Shown here piece by piece: positions 1 through 12,516 of a stretch of 64,000 nt of DNA. How positions within the stretch are numbered: the stretch's first letter is position 1; every line of letters starts with the position of its first letter. Source of the stretch: Pseudisothecium myosuroides (Eukaryota; Streptophyta; Bryopsida; Hypnales; Lembophyllaceae); assembly GCA_951799445.1 (NCBI GenBank), contig OX637288.1, positions 9,302,501 to 9,366,500 on the forward strand. Reading direction: 5' to 3'. A program made the translations under genes and the position numbers. The notes under the pieces are model-generated. The model was not told the origin of the DNA. It saw nothing but the letters and a program-made list of their open reading frames with translations, and made no database searches.

Positions 1-867
1 TAAAAAATTACTTTTACTTTTATTTTGGCTGTGGTAATGACACATGGCACACTAGTGATTTTTGAAATTACTGTGAATGATGTTTGAAACTACTTGTGAG
101 ATGATTTTTGAAATTATTGTGAGATGATGTCTTGCAAAGGATGCTACCATTTTGACAAGAAGGGTGGTGGAGCCAGGGTGAATTGGCCCCTTCATTAGCC
201 TCCAGTTTACCTTTGAAGAAAACAATGGAATTTATTTTTTGCCATGCATGATAAATTTGGAAAATTTGAATTCATATTTGCAATCGGAGGCCTCAAATTA
301 GCTACAAGAGGTGAAGAAACATAAAATACACAACACAAAATAGGGGGTAATTTCTTACATTTACCCTTGGCTAGGGCAATGAAGCTGTCAATATTCCATT
401 GCTAGATTAGAGGGCCAATTTCTGGGTAGGATGTTAAATCAATCCCACAAAGTAGGACCAACAGGGTAAAATCGTAGAATTTGAGGAATAAATGTAAAAA
501 AAAAGTCCCTTATTTTGTGCCGCTCTTGTCCTATGTTAGTCACTCTCATAGCTAATTTGGGGCCTTTGATTGCAAATATGATTTCAAAATTTGCAAAAAA
601 ATCATGTGTGAAAAATAAAAAATTCCTGTGTTTTCACCCTACTGGTCCCACTTTGTGGGATGGAATTAACGTCCTCCAATTTTGGGTGGGGGGGCGGATG
701 AACTCTAGCATGACCTAGCTTTTAATGTCGTTTCCATTAGAAATGGAGCCCATAACCCATGTCTGGATTTGCTAGATTTCTCCACATTTTGTGAACCAAT
801 TTATGAGCATTAATTTACTTTAGAAATTACCCTCTACCTAGTTTAGCGTAGCAATGCATTGTAATGC
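1..867. repeat. Left end of duplicated block, AT-rich, no gene
   Basis: This AT-rich stretch matches about 36948-37842 in the same orientation. Shared landmarks are ACTAGTGATTTTTGAAATTA near the start and GCAATGCATTGTAATGC at the end. The match already exists at base 1, so the duplicated block continues left of the window. I see no gene; the short open frames have no plant-protein character. Confidence 0.7.
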
Positions 868-3752
868 ATAGTTGACTGTGAGGCTGTCTTTTGAGTGGAT
901 AGTGAGATAACCATCTATGAATTTCAAAGGGGTATACGTGTCATGTTCCTATTGGTTGTAAAACGTTTTCACAAATTTTGAAGGGGGTACACGTGTCATT
1001 TTTTCATTAAATGTAAAACTTTTACTTTCAAAGTTTCTTAGAGGGATATAGGTTTAGAATTTCCCTTAAAAGAACTTCAAAATTTCCATTCAAAATTTTT
1101 TGCCATAGCCTGAAGTTTTGTTCAGCCCTAAAATCTTTATAGCTTCCCTAAACTTTGCAAACAAAAAATGCATGTGTTAATGAAACCCTAAGCAAAAGAG
1201 AGACCCTACTTGACGTACTCAAATCAATGCAAAAAGCAACATGAAGCCAAGTGGAGTTAACCCTATTTAAAGGTAGGATTCAATTGGATCTACAATCAGA
1301 ACAATTACTATTTTCTTTAAACAACATGCTTCAAGAACACATGAAATACACAGAATAGACAGAAAGTACAGCATGAAATACCACGGTTTAAGAACACACA
1401 AAACACATGGAAAAGAGAGAAAGCACAGCATGAAACCCAGCATAGAAGCTGCGGGCATGGCAACAAGCCTTTGTTGTAAAGAGCAGCTTAAGCCTTCTAT
1501 TCATTGAGCATTGTCAAACTACACCAAAGCTCCTTTCACCTACAAAGCAGAAAAAAATGCAACTCCACACTTAGCAAAGTAACTGCTAATGCAGCAACCA
1601 GTAGCAACATCTTAAGCCCAAAATTATAAACCCTAAATAGAACATCACGAGCAATTATATAAATCATAGAATTCAAAATAAAACCCTACTTGATTAAATC
1701 AAGACGTTGAGCTAGCAAAAACAATGAGCGAGTATTTATCTATGCGTACGTCGCACAACATTGTTCACTCCTGAATTCTGCAATTACCAACCAAGACAGA
1801 CTTTTAGAGAAGCTTGAAGTGCAAGAAGGATTTAGAGTAACAAGATATATGATTATATAGAACAAAGAAACATGAATCTCATGACACCAAGACTTAGAGC
1901 AAGATCAAGGCATCGAGTTGGCAAAAGATCTCCTCTTTGTCCAGCAAAAAATTCGAGCGCAGGAAACTAGTGAGCACTTGAACCTAATCGCTCAACCCTA
2001 ATCTCTCAATGGCTTGAATCAACAACACTGAATAACAACACTGGATTTTTGAAGATTGACGGTAATGAGTGGGGGGTCCAATATTTTATATGCAGATCAA
2101 CAGTCCTTGATTTTCAAAAATTCAGGAAGAAACAGGGACAGTCACACACAGGCTGACATGCATCTTTTGAGTGGATAGTAATTAATGCGTAGTAGTACAC
2201 GCAGTTATTGCCTCTTTTGAGATGATAGTGTCAAACCATGTCAAAAACAATAAAAAACATAAATGATTACAAGAAGGGTACACGTGTCAATTTTTCATTG
2301 GTTGTAAAAATTTTATACAAATTCTCAAAGGGATAAACTACCCATTTTTCCATTAAATGTAATACTTTTACATCTAATCCTAAACCCTAATCTCTTCAAC
2401 AACCTCATCTTCAATTTCATGTCTTGTCCTCCTTCTTTGTTCCCTTCTGCCTCTTTCCTACAACATTTGAAAATAATAATTATACAACTATCATAAATTT
2501 AGCATTCAGATTCAAACACACTCTAATACAAAATCTCTATTTCATTCTACCTTTGCGATTATGATTTGAGTATCTATGTAAACAAGCAATTTTTTTCCAC
2601 AAAACTTGTGCCATTCAAATCTGCCATTGTAACAAAATATGAGGTGCAATGAACCTACAAAGGCTCTTGTAAGAAATGTTTGTATACAAATCTTCATTCA
2701 ATCTTTGTAAACAAACAATTTCTATTTGACAGAAGTTGAAAATTAAGACATAAGTGCAAACCAGCTACAAGTTGAAAAAACAAATGCATTTGGGAGGTTG
2801 AACAAAGAACGGGGGTTGACAACTTACCTCAAAAAATGTGCCTCAATTGTGCCCTCGTTCCTGCTTCAATATCAAACATATACCCTTGTAAGCCCTAGAA
2901 TTTAAAAAAATCTTGAGAATTCTTGAAGCATTTGAATTCTAATAAATTCTACATGACATATTGACAACCTTTGGAGCCCTCATGCTCTAATACGTCCAAT
3001 TGCATTCTTGCACTCTCCAAACAACAACAACGTCAACAAGGCAATGTCAGTGTATGTTTTACAATGGTGAGGATGAGACTATTTCTAAAATCGGCCGATT
3101 AATCACATATCCCTGCAAAACCTATATTTACTAAGAATTTAATGAATTCTAGGAGCACTTGAAAATTGATAAATTCTATGGATTAAATTGCCAAAAATTA
3201 CCAAATAAAGTGCTTCTAACCTTCGTTGACCTTGAATATCTACACATAATAGTTTTCAAGTATAGAAAAAAGAGCAACAATGTTCTAGCACCCAATCCAA
3301 AGAAAGAATATATATTACAAAAAAGAAAGAAAGAAAGAAATACAAATATTGTATTTGATAAGGATTCACAGAGGGTTGGAAATCAAACTCATATCTTCAA
3401 GATCTCACCGGAGGTAAAGATGACTTGATTTCTTGCTTGATCTCTCTTTTTGTTGTTTCCTTTGCAACAACAAAAAATTGATTAAAGTAGTATCAAAACA
3501 TAACTAACAGCAATGAATACCAACAAAAAAAACTCTAATTACACATTTAAAGCAGTTATATGTCTTTTGAGGTACTATGCACCCGATCGTCTCTCACGAA
3601 GGCAATCAATGGCAACTGTTTACTTTTTAAAGGGAAATCAACAGAATTGGAGGGGGGGTAATTGATATCAACGGCTCTAGATGTTTTCAAAAGTGGGGAG
3701 AGTGAATTGCAGGAATAAGACATGCTTGCATCTTTTCAAAGGATAGTAATGC
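868..3752. mobile_element. 2.9-kb insertion relative to duplicate copy
   Basis: Copy 1 reads GCATTGTAATGC, then about 2.9 kb of extra sequence, then GTAATGC again before CTTTTCACTCG. Copy 2 (37836-37850) has a single GTAATGC between the same flanks, so this looks like an insertion with a 7-bp target duplication (861-867 and 3746-3752). No matching terminal inverted repeats or long open frame are visible, so its class is unknown. Inside is an imperfect tandem pair of about 60 bp (about 1328-1440) and two recurrences of CTTTTGAGTGGATAGT near the left end and at 2165. Confidence 0.5.
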
Positions 3753-3861
3753 GCTTTTCACTCGAAACACATGATCCACCCCTTCAAAGCATAGGCACTA
3801 TAGCCTTTCACTTTTGTATTTTTCTTAAAAATGATATTTTCTTATTGACGCTCTAGGTCTC

Positions 3862-4673
3862 TAAGGTAGAACCACCCATACCCGATCACTTAAGTGATTT
3901 CAGGACAGATGAGGAGTAGTGTGAGATAGTGGAATTTTTTTTCATGTAGAGAGATAAGAAATATTAGGACTGTAAATTTTTCGTAATTTTATTGTTGAAA
4001 TTGAGATTTTTGGGAGCCAAAAAGTATTCCAAATCCGTAGCCAATGTCTACAATAGAATCTTCCAATTCCGCTCATAGTTGAACTACTTTCCTGCTTACT
4101 ACTTCCCATGTACTTTGGGACATGTGTCATGGCCTTATTCCTCCCAACCTTGAAAAGGAGAAAAATACACATTCCAAACTTGAATGTCTTGCCTCGTTTG
4201 AAATAAGGTAGGAGGCTCTGAAATCACACGGGCATTAACAGCTGCCCCTATAAAAGGTTGTGAAATGGACATGAGGTGGTTCTCAAAGGGACCTCTTTAA
4301 TCATTGTATGAATCAAGGAAAAAAAATTATTAATTGCAAGAACCAATCATTCTCTTTGCTTTCCCCATCTTTCTTTAGAATTGCAAGTGAATGGTTTATG
4401 GAAGACCTAGGATCATAAATAGGGACCTATGACCCAACTCGTTGAAAAATTCATAAGTAATTCAAAAATGCTTGAAAAAATACGAAACTAGTCTTGTGTT
4501 AGATTCCTCATCTATTTTTCTTTGTCTAAAAAATGAGCTAAAAATATTGCCATCCAAGGAAACACATGAAAAAAGGCGGACTAGCCCTTAGATGAGCGGT
4601 TTCTGAGCCTCCTACCTTAGTGCACCCTTAGGTTGGGGAAAGCTCCTTGGTTTGGAATGGGTGGTCTTACCAT
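3862..4673. mobile_element. MITE with a second MITE nested inside
   Basis: Outer ends are inverted: TAAGGTAGAACCACCCATAC at 3862 and its imperfect complement ending at about 4673 (ATGGGTGGTCTTACCATAAG). Nested inside at about 4204-4620 is another inverted pair, TAAGGTAGGAGGCTCTGAAA and TTTCTGAGCCTCCTACCTTA. Copy 2 lacks the unit at the matching place (about 37950). There is no coding capacity. Confidence 0.55.
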
Positions 4674-5234
4674 AAGGTAGGTACAACCAAATGTGCCACT
4701 GACCTTAAACCGCCATCTATACTCTATGTACATCTCCGAAATCAATTCTGTACCTATGTGGAAGAAACCATTTTAAAACCAATCTTTGTTTTTTAATAAC
4801 TTTTGCATACAATATCCAAATGCCATGTTCTCTGGTGCGTTGGGACCTCCTTTCACTTGCCAACAAGAACATATGAAAATCTGACCAGTCTAAAATTAAT
4901 AGCTAGACCTGTTTTTTACTTTTTGAGAAAGTGCCAAGATGGCGATCACTTAAAAATTTGGTGAAGCATTGTATTTCTACCATTCATCCATTTTTTGGAC
5001 CCAAAAATACTTTTCAATCATATTCATGCATTTTTTTGTCCAAATTTGGTGACTTCATCCACATTTTTAATATAAATGGACAATTTATAGGGAAAAAATA
5101 TGACTTTTATCTAGCGAAAAGTAGACATTCATTTTGAACTAGTGCTTGAATCTGGCCTTGTGGTGCAAAAAAAAAGGGGCTGACAATAACTAAGCTCAGT
5201 AGCAAAAAGTGGCGGTTTTGAGGTACCCACCTTC
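4673..5234. mobile_element. MITE, TAAGGTAGGTAC-type ends
   Basis: Starts TAAGGTAGGTAC and ends in the imperfect complement GTACCCACCTTC. Its interior shares GTACATCTCC and GTGGAAGAAAC with the elements at 14208-14484 and 50331-50532, so the three form one family. No open frame of note. Confidence 0.5.
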
Positions 5235-5252
5235 ATTCCCCTTAATCCTTAA

Positions 5253-6192
5253 CTCCTAAAGCACTAAACATGCTTTTTTGAGAATATAGCTTTTTGGAGC
5301 AGCTCACTACGAGCGGAGTTTTTATTTTTTTTCTTTGAAATTTTCACGCAAAATTTTCCCAAGGAGTAGCTTTAAGGCCCAACAATTTTCATAACTTTTG
5401 ACTATATGGTTAAAAAGTTATTGCATGATATGTAATTTTCATTGGTCGGCGGGCAGCCCGGGCAGCTCAAAAAACTTCTTTGAATATCACTTTTAAAAAA
5501 ATAAAAATTTGAAATTGGTTCTTTAGATTTATACGTACGTTGAAAGCTTTGAATCATTCCAATTGGATTAATGAATCAAAAGTTATGAGGATTCTTATTT
5601 TGAGGATAGTTATGGAATCTCTACTCTAAAATAAACTTTGAAGTCCTTTATTTAACTCAATTTTTAATATTTTTGAAAAAAATAAAAATAAATTGGGTGT
5701 AGATTGTTTCCTACAACTTTACAACCGGTGGGATTGGCATTTTTCAATTCCATAAATAAATTCTTAACAATTTAGTGTTTTGAATCATTCTCTACCTCTT
5801 CCTACTTACTATTTTTTTCCTATATGTTGTACAATTTCAAATGATCTGAAATTTTTCAAGCATGTAGCCAACTTGCCTTGAAGAATGAATCCAAAGGGTA
5901 ACCACCATTGTGGACACTTTTTCATACAAATGTGACTTGGTGAAGGTCAGCTGCCCGTTTGTTGTGCAGGGACAAAAAAAGGATTTTTGTCAATTCAAAC
6001 ACTATTATCTTGCAATCCACATGATGGGAAATTCTGAATTTTTTTTTCGACATCTTCTCAAACAAGTTTACTACAAGATCCTACGATTACATGTGTCCAA
6101 AAATATATTTTTTTTCTAAAATTTGGCACTTGTATTAGAAATAACAATTTTGGAGCATTTTTGGTGAAAACATAGTCAAAAACCTTTAGGGG
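5253..6192 (-). mobile_element. TTAA-flanked 0.94-kb non-autonomous element
   Basis: Flanked by TTAA at 5249-5252 and 6193-6196. Ends are CTCCTAAAG and, inverted, CCTTTAGGGG. It is the reverse-orientation relative of the element at 8029-8960; both carry the shared string GTAGCCAACTTG or its complement. It encodes no protein. Confidence 0.6.
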
Positions 6193-6540
6193 TTAAACGA
6201 CGAGGATCTCAAAACTGGCTAAATTTCGCTTGGTTTCTACTTTATTTTTTGTGCCCTCAGTGTAAATTCAATAAAAATCTTCCAAAAATGAACATTTGGC
6301 TAAAAATCCTGAACCTGTTTTGAGATCCTTGGAGGCCATTTTGTGGTCGATGGATGATAGAGAATCAAACTGTACCAGAGGACAGTTTAAGTGCAACTAT
6401 TCATCCTCAAAATTTGTTAAATGAAAAGGGGAGGTCACCTTCTAGAGTAGAGTAGCTTGACTTCCCGTGAGGGCTTTTTTTTGCAATTGTTTAAGCCGAC
6501 GATTCACACGGTAATGCAAAAGGATGATGTGGAGGGTCAC

Positions 6541-6892
6541 TGGGGTGGAGGCCCTGGGTGTTGGCACCTGGCCATGGAAACCACCTGTCGCTCTGTCAGT
6601 CTCTCTCCAGTTGGCACGGACGGAGCTCCGATGAGTCAATGGAAACGTGCAGGCGGTAAGTGGACCCTCTGGACCCGCATTTGGACCCGCATCCTCTTCC
6701 TAGTCGGTGTGAACCCGACGGCGACGCGATGTCAGGCGGTGGTGTAAATAAAATAAAATAAAATAACGCGGTTTCTTTTATTTTTATTTTTATTTTTACT
6801 TTTATTTTTATTTTTATTTTTATTTTTGAATAACGCGGTTTCTGGTGGGGACAGGGGAAGCGGTGGCGGATACTTCAGCTTGACTCGTAAGT
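6541..6892. repeat. GC-richer duplicated block with simple repeats
   Basis: Matches about 40579-40870 in the same orientation (shared GGAGGCCCTGGGTGTTGGCA near the left and CTTCAGCTT then ACTCGTAAG at the right). Copy 1 has an inserted simple-repeat tract at about 6746-6830, (AAAAT)n followed by (TTTTTA)n, flanked by two copies of TAACGCGGTTTCT. No gene is supported. Confidence 0.55.
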
Positions 6893-7212
6893 TAAGGTAG
6901 GAGGTCCATAAAGCGACCATCTAAGCGCTGAACCTGAATTTTGGGGAGGTAAAACATCTTGAAATATTTTTCAGTAAATTTTCCTTGAAAGACAAGAAGA
7001 AATGGCATCTGGCTCAAGTTGTTTCATATTTTTCGGAGCTTTGTGGAATTAGTTATGAAATTTTGAAGCTGAAAAGCCAAAGGGCTGTAAAAGCGACCAC
7101 CTCCTAGAATGTACATCATTTGTACATTTTGATCAATTGAAGAAACCAAAATGTACCTCTATGTCCTGTTCGGTTCAAAATGCCCGATCGGAGTTCGAGC
7201 CTCCTACCTTAG
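6893..7212. mobile_element. MITE, TAAGGTAGGAGG ends, 0.32 kb
   Basis: Begins TTAAGGTAGGAGGTCCATAA and ends CGAGCCTCCTACCTTAG. Close relatives lie at 40039-40378 (same orientation) and 14829-15130 (inverted, with a degraded end). Copy 2 is empty here: its GACTCGTAAG at about 40858 runs straight into different sequence. Confidence 0.65.
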
Positions 7213-7803
7213 AGCGGAACTGGGCCCCTCTGGACGGACTTCAGTTGGCTCCATCCATCACGTGGTTTGCAAGTCATCCATCCTCACCGGAGCTTTTTTT
7301 TTCATTTTTGAAGAAGTGCCATAGTGGCGATATAAAATGTTATAGTGGTGCTCCAAATTGCAACATTCATCCACTCATTGGATGTATAGTATGGTTTTCA
7401 TCCACAATTAGGCAATTTCATCTAGTATTTTTTTTAATTTCAAAGTTGTCTGGCGATTTCATCCAATTTTTTTGGCATTTTTTATAACCTTTTTTAGCCA
7501 GATTTTTTTTTCTGGTGCAATTTGGTACCAGAAAGCCAAAAAAAAAAGCCCTGATCCTCACCCTTAGGGGCAGCTTACGTGTGAGCTCGGTGGGCAAAGA
7601 AAGCAACTAAAAGACAAGATCAGTGCTACCGATGATCGGCAAGCGTGGAAGTAGGAGGGAGAGAGAGAGAGAGAGAGTTCTACCGATCTCGGTGTGTTCC
7701 ACACTGTAGAAGCAGCATAAAAGTGCTTTCTATATTTTGACCCTGTTGACTCCTCCCACCCACCAATATATGAAATTCCCTCAGGGAGGTAACTGCTACA
7801 CCT
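7213..7803. other. Intergenic, (GA)n microsatellite
   Basis: AT-rich spacer with a GA dinucleotide run at about 7657-7678. No gene is visible. Confidence 0.5.
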
Positions 7804-8989
7804 ACACAAAATAGTGAAATTAGGTTGCCCCTCACTAATTTCTCAACATTCTACACTATATAAATATGTATTGCTGCTGTAGAAGGATGCAGTAATGCAA
7901 GAACCATATGTATTGCATGGGTTGGTGCACTGGTTCTTGGCTTGGGTTTAGATAATTGCATATGCCTCCATGTGGATAAGGAGTGAGCCATGGGGTAACT
8001 TCTCTCCTGAAGGCAACCTAATTGTTAACCCCTAAAGTTCTGAGACTATGTTTTCACCCAAAAACCTCCCAAACTGCGATTTCTAGTAGAAGTACCAAAT
8101 TTTTGAAAAAAAACTTTTTTTTTTTACATATGTAACAGTAGGAACTTGTAGTGTGTTGACTTGAGAACACGTAGTAAAAAATTCAGAAATTTCCACCGCG
8201 TGGATTGCAAGATGTAAGCATTCAAATTCATTGAAATCATTTTTTTGGACTAGGGCGAAAAATAGGGCAGTTGTACTTCACAAGCTCACTTTTTTATGAA
8301 AAAAGTGTCTTAAATGGTGGTGCTTATTTGGATCCTTTTTCCTAGATAAGTTGGCTACATGCTTGAAAATTTTCACATCATTTGGAATTGAATGACATAT
8401 AGGAAAAAAATAGTAAGTAGAAAGAAGTAGAAAATGATTCAAAATACTAAATTGTTAAGAATTTAGTTATGAAATGGAAAAATGTCAATCCCAATGGTTG
8501 CAATGTTGTAATAAACTGTGTACATCCTATTATTTTTATTTTATTTTTAAATATTGAAAATTGAATAAGATAAAGGACTTCAAAGTTTATTTTAGAGTAA
8601 GAAATCCATAACAGCCTGCAAACAAAAACTCCTCATAACTTCTGACTAATTGATCAAAATGGAATGTTTCAAATCTTTTTACATATATATAACTCTAGAA
8701 ATCCAATTTCAAATTTTTGTTTTTGAAAAAACTGATTATTTTTTATCTGCCCAGACTGTCCATTTACAAAAAAAAAGTAACATATTAGGCCATAACTTTT
8801 GACTCATATTTCCAAATGTCATGAAATTTAGTGCATATGAAAGGTATTCCTCATCTCTCACCTTCTATAAAAATTTCAGCCTAAAGTATGCAAATCTCTA
8901 GTCACATGTACTTGCCCAAAATTTCTATGTTGCCAAAAATGCATGTTGGTCCTTTAGGGGTTAAGGCAACCCAATTTCACTATTTTGTG
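7804..8989. mobile_element. MITE interrupted by a TTAA element
   Basis: Outer ends are inverted: ACAAAATAGTGAAATTAGGT at 7806 and CAATTTCACTATTTTGT ending near 8989. The same MITE lies uninterrupted and inverted at 37438-37686. Comparing the two shows that 8029-8960 was inserted later into a TTAA in its right end. Confidence 0.75.
8029..8960 (+). mobile_element. TTAA-flanked 0.93-kb element with empty site
   Basis: Direct TTAA copies sit at 8025-8028 and 8961-8964. Termini are CCCCTAAAG and CTTTAGGGG. The empty relative (37438-37686, read on the minus strand) has AATTGTTAAGGCAAC with one TTAA where this copy has TTAA, the element, TTAA. A TTAA duplication with short CCC-type inverted ends is the signature of piggyBac-superfamily elements. 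No transposase is encoded, so it would be non-autonomous. The superfamily call is inference from the target site. Confidence 0.7.
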
Positions 8990-8999
8990 CGGTTTCGAT

Positions 9000-9265
9000 C
9001 GCTTCCTAAAACCGCATAGGCTAGATTCTTGCCTAAAATGTACTTCTACTATTCATGAGAGTTTATGGTTGGTTGCCCTAAATCCTATTTCTAGCACTTA
9101 AAAAAATTTGTAGTTTTATTCATAAGGTGTTCAAAAAATGCGTTCTACGAGAATTTAGAATCTCCTTTTGACTACCAAAAGGACCCCACAAAAAAAATTC
9201 AATGTAATTATGGGAACCAGACTAAATTGCTTAATTGTGCAATTATAGGTGTAGTTACCTTACTT
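9000..9265. mobile_element. Diverged MITE of the TAAGGTAACTACACC family
   Basis: Carries the body of the family seen at 18582-18858, in reverse orientation by its internal order, ending in GGTGTAGTTACCTTAC. The left end is degraded. No coding. Confidence 0.4.
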
Positions 9266-9450
9266 CAATTGTTTACTCACCTTTTCATTTAATCCACATC
9301 GAGACCCTAAAGTAGATGTAAAACTGTGATACACAAAAATAAAGAAAAATTCTACTATAGAAGAATTTGGACTCTGGTTGGTTGGGAACGGAGGTCCCTA
9401 ATTATTTGGATGGAGAATCATTTGCTTGGAGGGTGTAGTAAGTGGTTTTA

Positions 9451-10381
9451 CCCCTAAAGCAGTCCCAAGACCTTCTTTCCAACAAAAACCACTCAAAACT
9501 GCCATCTCTATTGCCATCTCTATTGCAAAGAGCAAAAAAGCTTTTTAAAATGTTTTTTTACATATCTAACCGTAGGATCTTGTATTAGACTAGTGCAAGA
9601 ATGTGTGGAAGAAATTTCAAAAACTTTGACCGTGTAGATTGCAAGGTATTTGCATTTAAAGTGAAGAAAACAAGTTATTTTGCACCTTGCTTGACTAGTT
9701 TTTTTGGCTTTGAACCTTCTTAACTTATAATTTTTATCCTATTGATTTTTAATTTTTAATTTTTTATGTTGAAGAATTGAGTTGAAAGTCTAGATTACAA
9801 AATTTAAAAAAAAAAACTACTTAATTTTCACTCATTACAAAATTGTTAAGAAGAAATAGGTTCAAAATTGAAGGGAAGACAAAACCATTAATAGCTCTAA
9901 GATGGAATTGAAACACACTAATTTCATTAGTGAGATTGTTCTAGCAAGAGATCTTAACCTTGTGAATTTATTTTTTTTGAAAAATTGTGAAAATTGAGCT
10001 CATAAATGAATGCTGCAAAAGCCATGAAAGGTTGTGTGTGTGTGAAAGCCCCCGCAGAAATGAATGCTATAAGTTATTCTTTTCAAGAAGAATCTCTGAT
10101 TGCCCGAAAAACAAGATTGTCCATAACTTTCTCATAACAAATCCAAATGGAATGAATAAAAGCTTTTCATGTAGATAAAAATATAATTTGTAAGAAAAAA
10201 AATTGAAATTTTTATTAACTTTTGCCCTTGGGTACCAATTGAAATAAAAATGATATACTCAAAAAGCTAATGTGTTTTTCTATCTTCACTAAAAATTTAA
10301 AAAATTACGACAAATATTGAAACTACAAGAGCCTAACCGAAATCCATTTGGTCCCCTAAGGGGACAATGGGACTTTAGAGG
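9451..10381 (+). mobile_element. TTAA-type 0.93-kb element
   Basis: Left end CCCCTAAAG follows TTTA (9447-9450, one base from TTAA); right end CTTTAGAGG precedes TTAA (10382-10385). Length and terminal sequence match the other TTAA elements. It contains the family string AACCGTAGGATCTTGTA. No protein is encoded. Confidence 0.55.
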
Positions 10382-10385
10382 TTAA

Positions 10386-11370
10386 GTTAACACATATTGA
10401 GGTATAGATATATGTAGGGTGCCAAAAAAATTAGTGCTAAAAATTACAAAGTGATTAATTATTTTATACTATATGTAAAATGTCATTGGGTGTATTGTAA
10501 ATACTATAGGATCATTAGGGTGTAGAATAATGGATGCAAGAGGAAAAATTAGACGTAGGATACCTCCTTTTCTATTAATTCAATGGGATAGAAGTCTTAA
10601 ATAGGAATTTAGGGTTGGCATTTAAGCCCACATTTACACTACATTGTCTTCTCATTCTAGATTCTCTAAGCTCTGATGATCTACATACTAATCTAAGCCA
10701 GTCTGCTATTGAAATTTTTTGAATGAAAAACTAGTCACGAATTGAGCTTATAGACAAGAATAATTGACAATTTTTGTGTGGTGATGACAAGAAAATTTTG
10801 TCAAGCTCAACATACTTGATACGGGGATGAAAGAACTATTTTGCATTCCATATGATGGTTGACCCGCTGATTTGAGTGAACACATCTCAAAATTTATTAA
10901 GGTTATGAATTTGTCAAGGCCGGTAATGATAAGTTTTTTGAAATATTTTTCAATAACTTCTTTTTGAAAGACAAATGAAATTGGCATTTAATCCATGTCG
11001 TTTTATATTTTTTGGAGCTTTGTGGAATTAAATATGAATTTCTAGACGTTGGAGCGCTAAACCCTACACCAAATTTTGTAATTGTGAGTAGTGCAAAAAA
11101 TCAAATTAATATAGCATATGATATATTCATTGCAATTGGAAATTACAATTAATGTATGCCCCTCCTTTAATGAACCACATTTGAAAATTACATAATGAGA
11201 GGATGCAAAATAATAAATAATAATAAAATAATACCCCTCTCCCATTAAATACCTAATGTTCGCACATATATCCTTATTTTTTTTTGAGGACTACATCCCT
11301 TGAAATCATTTGAAAAAAAATGCAATCTAGAAAATATAGTAAAGATGTCTGTAGAAATTATGAAGGTTTA
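10386..11370. other. AT-rich intergenic stretch with MITE remnant
   Basis: About 10890-11060 resembles the interior of the 0.32-kb TAAGGTAGGAGG MITE (shared TTTTTTGGAGCTTTGTGGAA). I see nothing else. Confidence 0.4.
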
Positions 11371-11541
11371 TACCACAGGAAGTCCGGGAGGGCGTTATGC
11401 CCTGGGGTATTCTTTTCAACATGTAACTATACCCCCCCTTTGACTTTCTTAAAACAGAAAGTCAAAAGGGGGAGTATAGTTATATGTCAAAAAGTATACC
11501 ACGGGGGTTTATGGCCTCCCGTTCTTTCTGTGTACATGACC
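11371..11541. mobile_element. Foldback element, near-perfect hairpin
   Basis: Two arms of about 75 nt are inverted complements around a short centre near 11452-11460: TGTAACTATACCCCCC on the left pairs with the reverse complement of GGGGGAGTATAGTTATAT on the right, and the pairing continues outward through GGGAGG and CCTCCC to ACAGGAAG and CTTTCTGTG. A transcript would fold into one long stem. This is a foldback MITE and a possible small-RNA precursor; transcription is not shown. Confidence 0.65.
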
Positions 11542-11814
11542 ATGTCAAGAAGGCACTATAGATAGCATAGAAAAAAGTGCAAAAGATGTGAAATCTATGA
11601 GCTGCATGTGCACCTCAAGGGAATAACAAACAAGTTGTGGAACTTTTTTTTAGAGGAACATTGACAAAAAAATGTCTATTTGGCTTGCCACTCAGTGTCG
11701 CGAAAGAAAATGTCTCCAAAAAAATATTGTGTCTCTATCTCTGCACAACAAAAATTTATATTGATTAATATGGATACGTGTAAGGATATTTCCATTTCTT
11801 ATCACTTAAGCAAA

Positions 11815-12165
11815 TTTTTTACCATCTGTAGGGCAAGTTTCTTCGCTAGGTAATTTTTCTTGTGTATTTGAAGTAGACTTCGGAAGGTTTCCATAATTTT
11901 CTAGATTTTTATTTCTCAAAACATAATTACTGTGAATTTTTTAGCGGAAGATTCTATTTTTTCCATACCGGTAATATAGGGCTTGCTATTTTTAATCATG
12001 GTCTGAAAAAAAATCGGCAAAGGGGTATTGAGAGTCTTGTAGCCAATCAAAATGCACCACAATTGCCTCGGGAATCGCGCCATATTTAATCATTGTTTTC
12101 TCCTCCTTCATAGAAAGAGAACAATCTACATAGCAAGAATGGGGGGTGATCAAGAATGGGGGGTG
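11815..12165. repeat. Dispersed repeat, second copy at 47.2-47.9 kb
   Basis: This stretch recurs inverted at about 47225-47900 (shared AAACATAATTACTGTGAATT and GAGTCTTGTAGCCAATCAAA). At its right edge three tandem copies of a 17-bp unit, AAGAATGGGGGGTGATC, lie at about 12136-12190. Confidence 0.55.
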
Positions 12166-12516
12166 ATCAAGAATGGGGGGTGATCAAGAATGGGTTGCCT
12201 CTTATAATATAAATATACTTGATTTTGATACCTTCCTAAACCAAACCCTTACATATTCTTGCCTAAAATGTACTGCCTTTCTATATCAATGGAAAATTTT
12301 CTCGAAAATTAGGCAATTCCCTGTTGAAAAACAATGCTCAATTGCTTATTTGGAGTTTGGACGCATTTGGGTGTAGTTAAGACAGAAACACTATTTATGT
12401 ACCTATTTTTGAATAATGATTTTAGAACATCATTCTACCAAACAAAATTTGTCCCATTGGAACTTTTGCGCACAGTATGCAAATGTTGCATTCTTTTGTG
12501 CATTGAAATCTCCTAG

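Noticed and set aside
7180..7215. GTTCGAGCCTCC, similar to a tRNA B-box
   Set aside because: It is the inverted end of a MITE, with no A-box or cloverleaf nearby.
5253..10381. CCCTAAA strings as interstitial telomere repeats
   Set aside because: They are single occurrences at transposon ends (CCCCTAAAG), not arrays.
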